Of a stretch of DNA of 64,000 nt, positions 18,503 through 28,478 are shown piece by piece. Within the stretch, counting starts at the first letter, position 1. Every line of letters starts with the position of its first letter. This stretch comes from Psychrobacter raelei. GTDB taxonomy: Bacteria > Pseudomonadota > Gammaproteobacteria > Pseudomonadales > Moraxellaceae. The stretch covers positions 2,046,001 to 2,110,000 of the forward strand of contig NZ_CP093310.2 of NCBI RefSeq assembly GCF_022631235.3. The letters run 5' to 3'. The position numbers were made by a program, and so were the translations under genes. The notes beneath the pieces were generated by a model that was not told where the DNA came from, ran no database searches, and was given only the letters and a program-made list of their open reading frames with translations.

Positions 18503-19087
18503 TCACGCTGCAAACTTTTTATGTGCTGCGGCCAATTTCTCATCATAGCGATTCTTACGGTACTCCTTGCCGTTGTAGCCGCGCGCAAATGATGCCCACT
18601 GGTTATTTTGTAATTCATCTTTAAGCCCGAATCTTTCAACGTATCGCAACATTGCTTCTAGTTGTTCTGCTTCACTCGCATACATTGCATTGATAAATGA
18701 CTGTAGAGATTTATAGCCCAGTTTTGACCAGTGATAGCCCATTACTTGACCAAGTCCCCAGCTGCAAGACTGCAATGCTGCATCTCTATTATAACTTGCT
18801 GCAATTGCTAGTTTGTGGTTTTGCTCTGAGTACTTACCATAACCGCCAGCCCTCGGATTGCAAATGCGCGGGTGTTTAGCCATTATTTTAAGTCGCATCG
18901 TAAACCAGCGAATATCACCCAGCAGTTTCCAAAATTTATGGCGCTCAAACAGAATTTTTGGTGTGCCGTCCGCGTTAAACCCTGTGCCACGGCTCTCAAC
19001 CTCCAACACTGCTTTAACTTGAGCGTAAGTGTAGCCATGTTTATTTGCTGCATCTTTGATTTGTTGCTCTGTTAAATATTTGCTCAT
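18503..19087 (-). CDS. Phage endolysin, N-acetylmuramidase (DUF3380 type)
   Basis: This 194-residue cell-wall hydrolase probably cleaves peptidoglycan at lysis. The N-terminal segment (YLTEQQIKDAANKHG... VKAVLEVESRGTGF) contains the Glu expected at the active site of DUF3380 muramidases. ILFERHKFWK and SCSWGLGQVMGYHW (around 115-128) are hallmark motifs of the same family. No signal peptide is present, so a holin is needed for export, and two small membrane proteins lie just upstream. It is the last gene before attL. A terminator at 19102-19125 lies between it and the preceding gene. Confidence 0.88.
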   Translation of the reverse strand: MSKYLTEQQIKDAANKHGYTYAQVKAVLEVESRGTGFNADGTPKILFERHKFWKLLGDIRWFTMRLKIMAKHPRICNPRAGGYGKYSEQNHKLAIAASYNRDAALQSCSWGLGQVMGYHWSKLGYKSLQSFINAMYASEAEQLEAMLRYVERFGLKDELQNNQWASFARGYNGKEYRKNRYDEKLAAAHKKFAA

Positions 19088-19101
19088 ACCTGTACCTCAA
19101 A

Positions 19102-19125
19102 AAAATAAACCCCGCATTGCGGGGT
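19102..19125 (-). terminator. Minus-strand terminator-like hairpin before the endolysin gene
   Basis: ACCCCGC (19109-19115), ATT, GCGGGGT (19119-19125); on the minus strand this runs into TTTATTTTTTT. It would reduce readthrough into the endolysin gene, consistent with antiterminated late transcription. Confidence 0.7.
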
Positions 19126-19139
19126 GTTTGTTGAATTGA

Positions 19140-19424
19140 TTATTGGCGATATCGATATCGTGTTAACAACCAGCACCAAGCCACCACCATCATTATCCTT
19201 TGAACCTCAATTGGCGAATGATAGCTTGCTGATAGCTCTAAAAACTCAAGTGCAGCCGTACCCCATGCTAAAGTGCCCAGCATGACCGCAAGTGCATCAC
19301 ATGCAAGTGTTGGCTTGCGTCTACTTGTGATGTGCATATGTCTTATTAATATGTAAAATCCGTAACCGGCAGCAATAATGCATAACACTGCACTTAAGTT
19401 AAAATTAAGATTTAGTATTGTCAT
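19140..19424 (-). CDS. Small phage membrane protein, probably lysis-related
   Basis: This is a 94-residue protein from ATG 19424, chosen because AAAGGAGATCGAG immediately precedes it; the longer frame from 19493 lies inside the upstream gene. It has three hydrophobic stretches (about 10-29, 42-60 and 76-90) and a basic turn (SRRK). It lies between a holin-like gene and the endolysin and overlaps the former by 20 bases. The family is not recognised; a second holin, antiholin or spanin-like role is inferred from position alone. Confidence 0.65.
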   Translation of the reverse strand: MTILNLNFNLSAVLCIIAAGYGFYILIRHMHITSRRKPTLACDALAVMLGTLAWGTAALEFLELSASYHSPIEVQRIMMVVAWCWLLTRYRYRQ

Positions 19425-19920
19425 CTCGATCTCCTTTATCATCCACAACAACCTTGAATTTAAAAGGGTTAACTGCATTGATAAATGCTGCATGATTACG
19501 TGATATTGATGCTGCTGCTAACAGCCCTTGTAATATTGGTGCTGACAACAGAGCTGCAATAAAAGCGTAAGCAGACATAATTGGGGGCTGCGGCTCAACT
19601 GCTGACGCTAAAATCAAACACAGCGATAGAGCACCAAAAACCCCTAAAAATGGTTTTGCCACCAACAGATATCTGAAATGCTTATCAATTTGCTCAATTT
19701 TAAAAAATAGCGATCCGACACCGCCCGCAAATGCAAAAATCCAGATTGGCAGCCACGATTTAAGAAAAGGTACGCCAAAGCCCCACGTATTGGCTGCGAT
19801 TGTGCGAATCGGTTCTGCTGTACTTGCGACTGCTGCTGTTGTTATTAGCAATATAATTGCAATTACCCACAGCATACGTTTTTTAAGACGTATGCCTTGA
19901 GTTAAAATCTTTTTGAGCAT
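19405..19920 (-). CDS. Holin-like phage membrane protein
   Basis: This 171-residue protein has an N-terminal basic segment, a first hydrophobic helix (about 17-35), and three more (about 52-70, 85-107, 115-140), ending in a charged cytoplasmic tail (VVVDDKGDRDDNTKS). This fits a holin-type or holin-accessory protein. The context between gpJ and endolysin supports lysis. I do not recognise a named holin family. It overlaps the next gene, suggesting translational coupling. Confidence 0.6.
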   Translation of the reverse strand: MLKKILTQGIRLKKRMLWVIAIILLITTAAVASTAEPIRTIAANTWGFGVPFLKSWLPIWIFAFAGGVGSLFFKIEQIDKHFRYLLVAKPFLGVFGALSLCLILASAVEPQPPIMSAYAFIAALLSAPILQGLLAAASISRNHAAFINAVNPFKFKVVVDDKGDRDDNTKS

Positions 19921-19942
19921 ATCGCCCCCTTATTCTAAATAT

Positions 19943-19964
19943 AAAAAAACCACCCGAAGGTGGT
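19943..19964 (-). terminator. Terminator after the tail-tip gene
   Basis: On the minus strand ACCACC, TTCG loop, GGTGGT then TTTTTTT; the stable UUCG tetraloop type. It separates the tail operon from the lysis genes. Confidence 0.85.
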
Positions 19965-19968
19965 GTGG

Positions 19969-22900
19969 TTATGCAAATTTTACGTTTACATTGTCGATAA
20001 AGTCGCCTAGTACCGTCATTGCAGTCGACCCTCCGCTGTTTGCAAGAACGAACACAACCGTATTGTAGCCTTCTTGTAGTTCAAAATTGATTTCGGACTG
20101 CCCTTGCGTGTACTTCTTCTCGTAAACCCCGCCAGGGCTAAAGACTTTTACATATAAAATGTCATTTAAATTTACCAGATATTGACTGACATTCGTTTTC
20201 TTTCCAGCCCTAACCGCTATGCTGAATTCTACGGTTTGCACCTGCCCACCGCCGCCATATTCCGGAGCTATGAACGTAAACCCTCCGAAGGACGGTAAAC
20301 GTAACGTTTTATCTTTCATCGGTTCATCAGGGTTGTATAAAAGGTACCCGTTAGTCGCGTAGTAATTCGACATTTTAACAAGGTAACTAGGCGTCCATGC
20401 CGACCGCTTCATCGACTCAATATCAATAGTACCGCTAATTTTGTCGGCTAATACAGTGCCCTCAAACCGACCGCTAAGTGCAGTTAGATTACCGTACCTA
20501 TCAACGATGAAGCGGTTATTGATATTCAACTCACCACCATTGATTATCGGTGCTGATATCGTTTGATTGGCTTTGATATGCTTACCCAGAATTGTGCCGT
20601 CAGCAATCAGGTCGCCATTAAATACTGCCTGATTATTGACTAGACTAAACATGGGCTTGACGACACCATCACCAGCATCTCTAACAACACCGAATTTGTC
20701 AGCCATAACGATGACTTGAGACTCTGCTGTTTGCTCGCTTGCCATTGCTCCCACTGCGATGCCCGCAATAGCTCGCTTGCCTCCAGCTATTGCTTGAGTT
20801 TTGATGGTGTGAGTTGACTGTGCTTTGTCTTTTGTTACTGACGTATTTTGCAGCGTTGTGATCTTACCTTCGGCAGTTCCGATACGAGCCACGGCTTGAT
20901 TGGTAGCAACAGTCTGCGCTTGATCTTTGCTCGCTTGAGTTTGCTTGAACTCATCAAGACTGGCTTTTGTGTTGTTGATCTCCTCAGCCACGTCTTCAGG
21001 GGCTGGTGTCCAGTCAAGTAATTTAGTACCTCTAAATATTTGAGCTTCCTCTACATAGGTTGTTATGTTTGGACCATATACAGAAAGCCACAAGTTCCCA
21101 GTTTCATCAACTGTGAATGTTTTTTCTACATTGTGATAAATTTTACTGTTGCCATCATTATTATAAACAGAGCCATCTATACCGACTTTATTGTCTTTTT
21201 CACCTGTATAGAGCAGTAAAACACCCCATCCAGCTGTTAAGTCAACCTTTTTAATATGTATAGTGTATTCGGTATTTGGTTCTAGTTTAATTGGCTGTTT
21301 TGGTGTTTTATATGAGCCACCCTCCCAGTTACTGTCGTCTGATAAGTATTTATATTGAAAGTGGTTCCGTCCGCCAATTTCAATAGCATCAACCTGAGCA
21401 TTTGCATGAGCTTTGGCAGCAGACTCAGCCGCATCTGCCTTGGCTTTTGCATCAGCTTTGGCAGCCGCTAATTTAGCATTGGCATCATCAATAGCACGCC
21501 GTTCTTCAGCACTGATAAGACCGTCTGCATAAGCTTTATCAGATACGCTTTTAGCATTAACCTGAGCATTTGCATACTCTTGGGCTGCTGATTTAGCCGC
21601 ATTAGCTTTAGCCTCAGCATCAGCCTTTGCAGCATCTATTGCTTGCTGCTTAGCTGTGTTTGCTGCACTTTGCCACTCACTTTGTAGCCCAGTACGTGCG
21701 AGACTGGCTACTTCAGTCTTACTAGCTTTGGTACTTTGTAAGTTAGTGATACTGCTCTCTGCATCACCAATACGAGACAAAGCTTGATTGGTAGCAATGG
21801 TCTGCGCTTGGTCTTTACTCGCTTGGGTTTGCTTAAACTCATCAAGACTGGCTTTTGTGTTGTTGATCTCCTCAGCCACGTCTTCAGGGGCTGGTGTCCA
21901 GTCAAGTAATTTAGTACCTCTAAATATTTGAGCTTCCTCTACATAGGTTGTTATGTTTGGACCATATACAGAAAGCCACAAGTTCCCAGTTTCATCAACT
22001 GTGAATGTTTTTTCTACATTGTGATAAATTTTACTGTTGCCACCATTATTATAAACAGAGCCACCTATACCGACTTTATTGTCTTTTTCACCTGTATAGA
22101 GCAGTAAAACACCCCATCCAGCTGTTAAGTCAACCTTTTTAATATGTATAGTGTATTCGGTATTTGGTTCTAGTTTAATTGGCTGTTTTGGTGTTTTATA
22201 TGAGCCACCCTCCCAGTTACTGTCGTCTGATAAGTATTTATATTGAAAGTGGTTCCGTCCGCCAATTTCAATAGCATCAACCTGAGCATTTGCATGAGCT
22301 TTGGCAGCAGACTCAGCCGCATCTGCCTTGGCTTTTGCATCAGCTTTGGCAGCCGCTAATTTAGCATTGGCATCATCAATAGCACGCCGTTCTTCAGCAC
22401 TGATAAGACCGTCTGCATAAGCTTTATCAGATACGCTTTTAGCATTAACCTGAGCATTTGCATACTCTTGGGCTGCTGATTTAGCCGCATTAGCTTTAGC
22501 CTCAGCATCAGCCTTTGCAGCATCTATTGCTTGCTGCTTAGCTGTGTTTGCTGCACTTTGCCACTCACTTTGTAGCCCAGTACGTGCGAGACTGGCTACT
22601 TCAGTCTTACTAGCTTTGGTACTTTGTAAGTTAGTGATACTGCTCTCTGCATCACCAATACGAGACAAAGCTTGATTGGTAGCAATGGTCTGCGCTTGGT
22701 CTTTACTCGCTTGGGTTTGCTTAAACTCATCAAGACTGGCTTTTGTGTTGTTGATCTCCTCAGCCACGTCTTCAGGGGCTGGTGTCCAGTCAAGTAATTT
22801 AGTACCTCTAAATATTTGAGCTTCCTCTACATAGGTTGTTATGTTTGGACCATATACAGAAAGCCACAAGTTCCCAGTTTCATCAACTGTGAATGTTTTT

Positions 22901-25900
22901 TCTACATTGTGATAAATTTTACTGTTGCCACCATTATTATAAACAGAGCCACCTATACCGACTTTATTGTCTTTTTCACCTGTATAGAGCAGTAAAACAC
23001 CCCATCCAGCTGTTAAGTCAACCTTTTTAATATGTATAGTGTATTCGGTATTTGGTTCTAGTTTAATTGGCTGTTTTGGTGTTTTATATGAGCCACCCTC
23101 CCAGTTACTGTCGTCTGATAAGTATTTATATTGAAAGTGGTTCCGTCCGCCAATTTCAATAGCATCAACCTGAGCATTTGCATGAGCTTTGGCAGCAGAC
23201 TCAGCCGCATCTGCCTTGGCTTTTGCATCAGCTTTGGCAGCCGCTAATTTAGCATTGGCATCATCAATAGCACGCCGTTCTTCAGCACTGATAAGACCGT
23301 CTGCATAAGCTTTATCAGATACGCTTTTAGCATTAACCTGAGCATTTGCATACTCTTGGGCTGCTGATTTAGCCGCATTAGCTTTAGCCTCAGCATCAGC
23401 CTTTGCAGCATCTATTGCTTGCTGCTTAGCTGTGTTTGCTGCACTTTGCCACTCACTTTGTAGCCCAGTACGTGCGAGACTGGCTACTTCAGTCTTAGAT
23501 GCCTTTATAGACTGTAAATTAGTGATGCTGCTTTCAGCGTTGTTTACTTTACTAACAAGCGTTTGACGGGCACTTGCTTCAGCTTGATCGCCTTCTATCC
23601 TTGCTGTGCGCTCTTCTTCGAGTCCAGCTACCAGCTCATCTTTTTTAGCAGTCAACGTTGTTAACTGTTTAGCTTGAGCATCATTAACCTCTTCAACCTC
23701 ACTGATTTGCGTACTAAGCTCTTGAGCTTTAGCAGTCAAAGCATCTGTTTGTTTTTTATCTTGTGCTGCCAGTGCTTGTTGTCGTGCTGTTACCTCAGCT
23801 TGGAGCGCTTGAGCACGTGCTTGAGCTTCTGCTTGAAGGGCTTGAGCACGTGCTTGGGCTTCCGCAGCTACTTTACTAGCAGCGTCAGCATTGGCACTGC
23901 TGACAGCTTGGGTCTTAGCGGTATCAATATCAGACTGTAAGCTGTCAATCAGTGTTTTTGACAGCTCGGTTTGGGTGATTTTACCATTGATGCTGGCGAC
24001 GATTTGCGACGCATCATCACTGCATTGACCACTCATAGCTACCCAATTACCTGTGTTGCCCTGATCATCAATCAGTCTTAACCAAAAATAGTGAGTCTCT
24101 GACAGCTTAACGCCGTTTTGAGTAAAGGTATCGGTGGGGTAAGACAAAGTAGCAACTTTAGTTGCAGTAGCTCTGTTATTGCTTAAGCTACGGTATATCT
24201 CAATCTTAGCCTTATTGATAACCGTTGTTGGATTAGTCCAGTCTAATTTGATAGCAAATAGCTCAGGTGTGGCTTTTAGTCCTTTGATATCATAGTCAAT
24301 AGACCACTCTTTGATGACTGGCTCTGTCAGTTGGCCGTTGGCAGATTTGCCACGGATTTCAGCTTTGTATTCGCCGTTTGGCAGGCCTTTAAGCTTGATT
24401 TCGGCGCTGTCTTGGCTGTAGCTGCGGTATAGCTCTCCGTCTTTATAGACTTTGATCAGATACTCTGTAGTGTTAGTACCTTCCCACGCAATTAGTAGCT
24501 CATCCCCGTCTTTAGAGACACGGCCGTAGCTGACTTGTGGTGTGTGCTTGGTCGCTGTATCATCTTGCTCAAAAGTTACGCCTTGATCAACTACCGCTTC
24601 TTTATTTTCGTCATGTTGAACAGCACTAATTGTATACGTGTCACCGTCTTCTTTGATGCTTAAAGCACGGAACAATCTTGGTTTAACGTCTGTTTTAGTG
24701 GCGCTAAATACACCCAATTGCTCGATACCAACGGGCGTATCTGTTAGAGTAATTTTGGTGCCATTTACTGATTGCACAGACACAGTTTTGCTTTGACCAT
24801 TAGCATAGTAACGGATATTTTTAATATCGCCCATAGCACGGTCAGCAGTAATTGTATTGCCTGCAACTGATAACACACGCCCAGCGATCATATCGCCAGC
24901 GTAGTCGTTGTCTGCAATCTCTATGATGTCAAACGGCAAATGACGGATACCCTCACGGCCCACTTTAAAGCTAACCATTTGTTGCTCACGGATAGAGGTT
25001 TCAATCAACCATTTACCGACACGAGCAGCTTGACCACGGCTTGTACAACCAAAAGCGGTGATTTGTTTAACGTTTAGACCATAGCGTTTAATCGCGTCAT
25101 CATTAGCGACATACTCAGTCTTTGTCGCATAGCCATCGGTTTTGTCGTTATATTTAACATGTGCAGCAGTAAAGATGGTCTTTTGCCCAGCACCTTGGTA
25201 GCCAAACAACCCATCTGCCACGTTTGCATTAGTATAAGTAGCTACAGGGTCTTTTTTGGCATCTTGCAATGCCATCACTTGTTGACCATCCCAAACGGCA
25301 ATTCCACGGAACACACTAGCTAAGTCATCTAATAAAGCTTTAGCATCACTAGGCTCGCTGATATACGCATTACAAGTAAAGCGTGGCTCTTCGCCGCCAA
25401 AGCCGTCAGGAACTATCTGATCACAGAATTTAGCAATCTGATACAGTGACCATTTATCACAACCAAACTCGCCCAGACGGTCACCCAAACCATAGCGCTT
25501 ATCAGTTGCTAGATCATAAAATACCCACGCAGGGTTATTTGACCATGCGGTCTTAAATTCACCTAACCAGATACCATCATAGGTGCGAGTGATAGGGTCG
25601 TAGTTATTTGGTACTTTTATCTGAGTCCATTTGTTCAGATACGTGCGTGTGGGGATTTTGCCCCCAAATTGGGCTGAGTCAATCTCAAGCCCAACTACAA
25701 CTGAATTTGGATAGTTAAATTTAGCGTCTATTGATTCTACATAGCTTACCCAATGCGTAGCATTACTAACGCTATCTGTATTGCTGTCTGGGGTGTTGCG
25801 ATGCACACTAATGTTGAAGGGTGTATCTGGTAAATCTGTCAGTACAACGTCTTGATGGTAGGCTGAAGTGGTTTTGCCTGTAATAGTGACCGGATAATTT

Positions 25901-26340
25901 TTATTACCACACTTAACAGTTAAAGATACAGAGCCACCAACACGGTCACCGTTGTCTTTAAGGGTTACAAGTGAACCAAGAGCAAGAGTGACTCTGACGC
26001 TATCAACCAATGGGTCTGTGATAGTACGAGTAATAGGCTTAGATGCTTTAACTTCAGCGCCCACTGATACGATCTTATCGGTGCTATCAAAGCCAGCTAG
26101 ATAGTCTTGATTGTGCGTTCCCGGAAGAGCAGATACACGTATGCCGGTGAAATTATAACTACCATCTTCATTTTGCACAGGCGTATTGTCTAAATAGATA
26201 TTTTTAAACGTGACATCTTGGCCTGCCACGCCTTCGCATAACAAATCAATAATTTTCAGCTTTTGTGCTGACTCTAATGTATTTGGTTGCTCGATGGGCG
26301 TATGTCCGCCACCGCCACCTTTTCCTCGACCACCCATCAA
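19969..26340 (-). CDS. Tail-tip host-specificity protein J with tandem-repeat fibre region
   Basis: This 2123-residue protein is the lambda gpJ-type central tail tip that contacts the receptor. Residues 1-760 are the conserved J body (GGRGKGGGGGHTPIEQPNTL at the start, then phage-tail and fibronectin-like domains). From about 780 the chain becomes coiled coil, rich in Ala, Lys, Glu and Gln. It then holds almost three copies of a 296-residue unit, each a coiled coil plus a beta-rich carbohydrate-binding-like module (GGRNHFQYKYLSDDSNWEGG ... LLDWTPAPED). The last 300 residues (with GDLIADGTILGKHIKANQ) are a DUF1983-like fibre end. Overlaps gene I by 4 bases. Confidence 0.92.
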   Translation of the reverse strand: MMGGRGKGGGGGHTPIEQPNTLESAQKLKIIDLLCEGVAGQDVTFKNIYLDNTPVQNEDGSYNFTGIRVSALPGTHNQDYLAGFDSTDKIVSVGAEVKASKPITRTITDPLVDSVRVTLALGSLVTLKDNGDRVGGSVSLTVKCGNKNYPVTITGKTTSAYHQDVVLTDLPDTPFNISVHRNTPDSNTDSVSNATHWVSYVESIDAKFNYPNSVVVGLEIDSAQFGGKIPTRTYLNKWTQIKVPNNYDPITRTYDGIWLGEFKTAWSNNPAWVFYDLATDKRYGLGDRLGEFGCDKWSLYQIAKFCDQIVPDGFGGEEPRFTCNAYISEPSDAKALLDDLASVFRGIAVWDGQQVMALQDAKKDPVATYTNANVADGLFGYQGAGQKTIFTAAHVKYNDKTDGYATKTEYVANDDAIKRYGLNVKQITAFGCTSRGQAARVGKWLIETSIREQQMVSFKVGREGIRHLPFDIIEIADNDYAGDMIAGRVLSVAGNTITADRAMGDIKNIRYYANGQSKTVSVQSVNGTKITLTDTPVGIEQLGVFSATKTDVKPRLFRALSIKEDGDTYTISAVQHDENKEAVVDQGVTFEQDDTATKHTPQVSYGRVSKDGDELLIAWEGTNTTEYLIKVYKDGELYRSYSQDSAEIKLKGLPNGEYKAEIRGKSANGQLTEPVIKEWSIDYDIKGLKATPELFAIKLDWTNPTTVINKAKIEIYRSLSNNRATATKVATLSYPTDTFTQNGVKLSETHYFWLRLIDDQGNTGNWVAMSGQCSDDASQIVASINGKITQTELSKTLIDSLQSDIDTAKTQAVSSANADAASKVAAEAQARAQALQAEAQARAQALQAEVTARQQALAAQDKKQTDALTAKAQELSTQISEVEEVNDAQAKQLTTLTAKKDELVAGLEEERTARIEGDQAEASARQTLVSKVNNAESSITNLQSIKASKTEVASLARTGLQSEWQSAANTAKQQAIDAAKADAEAKANAAKSAAQEYANAQVNAKSVSDKAYADGLISAEERRAIDDANAKLAAAKADAKAKADAAESAAKAHANAQVDAIEIGGRNHFQYKYLSDDSNWEGGSYKTPKQPIKLEPNTEYTIHIKKVDLTAGWGVLLLYTGEKDNKVGIGGSVYNNGGNSKIYHNVEKTFTVDETGNLWLSVYGPNITTYVEEAQIFRGTKLLDWTPAPEDVAEEINNTKASLDEFKQTQASKDQAQTIATNQALSRIGDAESSITNLQSTKASKTEVASLARTGLQSEWQSAANTAKQQAIDAAKADAEAKANAAKSAAQEYANAQVNAKSVSDKAYADGLISAEERRAIDDANAKLAAAKADAKAKADAAESAAKAHANAQVDAIEIGGRNHFQYKYLSDDSNWEGGSYKTPKQPIKLEPNTEYTIHIKKVDLTAGWGVLLLYTGEKDNKVGIGGSVYNNGGNSKIYHNVEKTFTVDETGNLWLSVYGPNITTYVEEAQIFRGTKLLDWTPAPEDVAEEINNTKASLDEFKQTQASKDQAQTIATNQALSRIGDAESSITNLQSTKASKTEVASLARTGLQSEWQSAANTAKQQAIDAAKADAEAKANAAKSAAQEYANAQVNAKSVSDKAYADGLISAEERRAIDDANAKLAAAKADAKAKADAAESAAKAHANAQVDAIEIGGRNHFQYKYLSDDSNWEGGSYKTPKQPIKLEPNTEYTIHIKKVDLTAGWGVLLLYTGEKDNKVGIDGSVYNNDGNSKIYHNVEKTFTVDETGNLWLSVYGPNITTYVEEAQIFRGTKLLDWTPAPEDVAEEINNTKASLDEFKQTQASKDQAQTVATNQAVARIGTAEGKITTLQNTSVTKDKAQSTHTIKTQAIAGGKRAIAGIAVGAMASEQTAESQVIVMADKFGVVRDAGDGVVKPMFSLVNNQAVFNGDLIADGTILGKHIKANQTISAPIINGGELNINNRFIVDRYGNLTALSGRFEGTVLADKISGTIDIESMKRSAWTPSYLVKMSNYYATNGYLLYNPDEPMKDKTLRLPSFGGFTFIAPEYGGGGQVQTVEFSIAVRAGKKTNVSQYLVNLNDILYVKVFSPGGVYEKKYTQGQSEINFELQEGYNTVVFVLANSGGSTAMTVLGDFIDNVNVKFA
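20948..23497. repeat. 888-bp tandem repeat, 2.87 near-identical copies
   Basis: The period is exactly 888 bp (20948-21835, 21836-22723, 22724-23497 partial). I see only two base differences inside the lowest-coordinate copy (21155 and 21176, changing two Gly codons to Asp codons), so homogenisation or duplication is very recent. It lies inside gene J in frame. Confidence 0.93.
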
Positions 26341-27047
26341 TCTACCCTCACTGTATAATTAACCGCTCTTACAGAGTCATCATCTTTATCCAAGTTGTAG
26401 TTTTGGAATGCTGCTGGCACATGATAATCACGAGTTTGCACCAGCTCGGCAGCATCTTTTGCGACAACATCGCCACTCACTTTATAGCTCTCAATCGATT
26501 GCGATATGACTTTACTGCCAATCATAATTTCGCCATACGCTAAAGGTACACATGAACCTTGTGCTGTGCTGTTGCCTAGGCTACTGAATGATGATGAGCG
26601 TGATTGATCAGTGTTGCTGGTATCGCCAAATTTAGGTTGCTTAGTCAGCATCTGAGCGACACCGCCCAACACCAAACCGATACCAGCACTAAACATGGCA
26701 GTTGACATAGCGCCCATTGCTGCCAGTGATGTGCCTCCTGTAAAAAATGCTGCACCGATCATGGCTGTACCTAAGATAATCTGCCCATATTTACCAGCGC
26801 CAGCAATCTCTGGCACAATGTGTATAACATCATTTGCTGTCAAGTCACGGCTAAAATCTGTGCTGATAGTCTTATCTGTTACGTCTTTGCGAGCAACACG
26901 TACAAAATAACCGCCTTCAGCTATGCGCTTTTGCAATCCATCAAGTTGAGTAAATAAAGCACGCATGGCTTCGCCCGCAGTCTTGACATGCAAGTCAAAG
27001 CGGGTGCCAAAATCAGTTAAATCACCGTATAGTCTTACGATTGCCAT
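26337..27047 (-). CDS. Tail tip assembly protein I
   Basis: This 236-residue lambda gpI-family assembly factor starts MAIVRLYGDLTDFGTRFDL, the usual family opening. A glycine- and alanine-rich hydrophobic hairpin lies in the centre (GAAFFTGGTSLAAMGAMSTA), also characteristic. It shares the stop/start overlap ATGA with gene J downstream and abuts gene K upstream (27047). In lambda it is needed for tip assembly but is not in the virion; that role is inferred here. Confidence 0.85.
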   Translation of the reverse strand: MAIVRLYGDLTDFGTRFDLHVKTAGEAMRALFTQLDGLQKRIAEGGYFVRVARKDVTDKTISTDFSRDLTANDVIHIVPEIAGAGKYGQIILGTAMIGAAFFTGGTSLAAMGAMSTAMFSAGIGLVLGGVAQMLTKQPKFGDTSNTDQSRSSSFSSLGNSTAQGSCVPLAYGEIMIGSKVISQSIESYKVSGDVVAKDAAELVQTRDYHVPAAFQNYNLDKDDDSVRAVNYTVRVD

Positions 27048-27760
27048 TATTTTGTTGCCTCTAAATCATTAAAAATAGCGGTCATCATGTCTGATTGCCA
27101 ATCTTTATGTCGCCACACGCTGTGCATTGATTTATGCCAAACATTACAGAAGCCCTCACGTCTGGATAGTCCGCCGTATGGGTGGTGTAGCACTTGCTCA
27201 TCACCCAGATAGATGCTTGCATGGTTAGCATTACCACGGATTGACGTTAAGATGACGTCGCCGGGCTGCATATCAGTCAAATTAACCTGATAAAAACCAG
27301 TCTTGGGGAAGTTAACAATAAAAGCATTGTCAGCTATCTCCTGAGCTTCACCTTTACGCTTATACGACATCAACTTGATGCCGCATAGCATATAAGCATC
27401 CTCAACTAATGAGTAACAATCATGCTTGCCATACTCAAAAGTACGACCACGTAATAAAGGGGCATAGCGGTATTTGATAATTTCCCAACTTTTAATATCA
27501 TTAGTAACTGCTAACCACCAATCACAACGTGTCTTATGTTGTGTCTTACGATCTGCACCGCTTAGATAACGTTGTCCTTGGGGGTGTGAGTGCACAATTA
27601 CGTCTGCTGGTTGCCAGTCGTCACGGCTGATTCTAAATGTCTGGGTTGGATTGTCTGCGACATTGTCACAAGCTATGTAAGCACCATCAAAAATCATGCC
27701 ACAGCTTTCTTTGGGATATTCGTTTTTAGCGTGGCAAATTATTTGCTCATCTAATGTCAT
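27047..27760 (-). CDS. Tail assembly protein K: JAMM peptidase plus NlpC/P60 domain
   Basis: This is a 237-residue two-domain hydrolase. N-terminal JAB/MPN metalloprotease: Glu18, His57-x-His59, Ser67 and Asp70 in HSHPQGQRYLSGAD form a full JAMM motif. C-terminal NlpC/P60 cysteine peptidase: Cys115 in YGKHDCYSLV, His180 in NANHASIYLG and His192. This fusion is the standard gpK architecture. The NlpC part probably nicks peptidoglycan stems during injection, the JAMM part may process tip proteins. It overlaps gene L by 4 bases (27757-27760). Confidence 0.92.
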   Translation of the reverse strand: MTLDEQIICHAKNEYPKESCGMIFDGAYIACDNVADNPTQTFRISRDDWQPADVIVHSHPQGQRYLSGADRKTQHKTRCDWWLAVTNDIKSWEIIKYRYAPLLRGRTFEYGKHDCYSLVEDAYMLCGIKLMSYKRKGEAQEIADNAFIVNFPKTGFYQVNLTDMQPGDVILTSIRGNANHASIYLGDEQVLHHPYGGLSRREGFCNVWHKSMHSVWRHKDWQSDMMTAIFNDLEATK

Positions 27761-28458
27761 AACTTATCAACCCCTACAAATCCGCCAAACGGCAGGACTG
27801 CTTTACGGCCAAATCTGGCACGACACCCCTGTAAGCACTTGCTGCATTTGTCTTTTTCAGGGTCATCAGTAGGCTGATCAAATTCATCAGCGACGGCATG
27901 CCCCGTGTAGCCACAGCCATCACCTCTATACGTCCAGCCACACGTATTTGCAACGATAATACGACGGGGCAACATAACCCCATCTGTCTCACTCGGTACT
28001 GCAAGCTCAAACGTAGCACTTTGACTGTTTAGAGATGAGTAGCGCTCAATGACATAGCGTGATACAAGCTGCTGGTTTGGATCAGCATTTGGATTGCCCT
28101 TGGCAAAGTTAGCTGCATCTAAATGCTGGGCATAGACTTGGCGACGGGTGACAACTGCACCTACGCCCCCTTGGTAGTCTTCAACTACTGCAGTAACCAA
28201 ACCATATAAGTTTGATAGGGTGATATTAGGGCGGTTACTGGCCCCCGTGTTTTTAAGCTCAAAGCCATCTGCGCTGATAGGGTACGGAAGATAAGTCACG
28301 CCTTGCCAGACAATCGGCTGACCCAATTCGTTAGTTTGGTTGCAAAAGTGATAGACGTCGCCACCAAATTTGGTAAAGTCGATATCAAACAGCTCAAGCA
28401 ACACATCCTGCTCAAGCTGAGTGATTGCTTTGTTTTGCTCGGGTGTTAACTCTCTCAT
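27757..28458 (-). CDS. Minor tail protein L (Fe-S cluster type)
   Basis: This 233-residue gpL-family tail tip protein has a C-terminal cysteine cluster CGWTYRGDGCGYTG followed by CSKCLQGCRARFG, giving the cysteines that hold a [4Fe-4S] cluster in lambda gpL. The N-terminal half (ELFDIDFTKFGGDVYHFCNQ) is typical. It keeps the M-(unknown)-L-K-I-J order and overlaps K by 4 bases. The ribosome site is poor. Confidence 0.9.
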   Translation of the reverse strand: MRELTPEQNKAITQLEQDVLLELFDIDFTKFGGDVYHFCNQTNELGQPIVWQGVTYLPYPISADGFELKNTGASNRPNITLSNLYGLVTAVVEDYQGGVGAVVTRRQVYAQHLDAANFAKGNPNADPNQQLVSRYVIERYSSLNSQSATFELAVPSETDGVMLPRRIIVANTCGWTYRGDGCGYTGHAVADEFDQPTDDPEKDKCSKCLQGCRARFGRKAVLPFGGFVGVDKL

Positions 28459-28478
28459 ACTGGACTCTTTAAATGTTT

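Noticed and set aside
20948..23497. Diversity-generating retroelement target in the tail fibre
   Set aside because: No reverse transcriptase gene or template/variable repeat pair exists in the window; the repeats are uniform tandem copies, not A-mutated variants.
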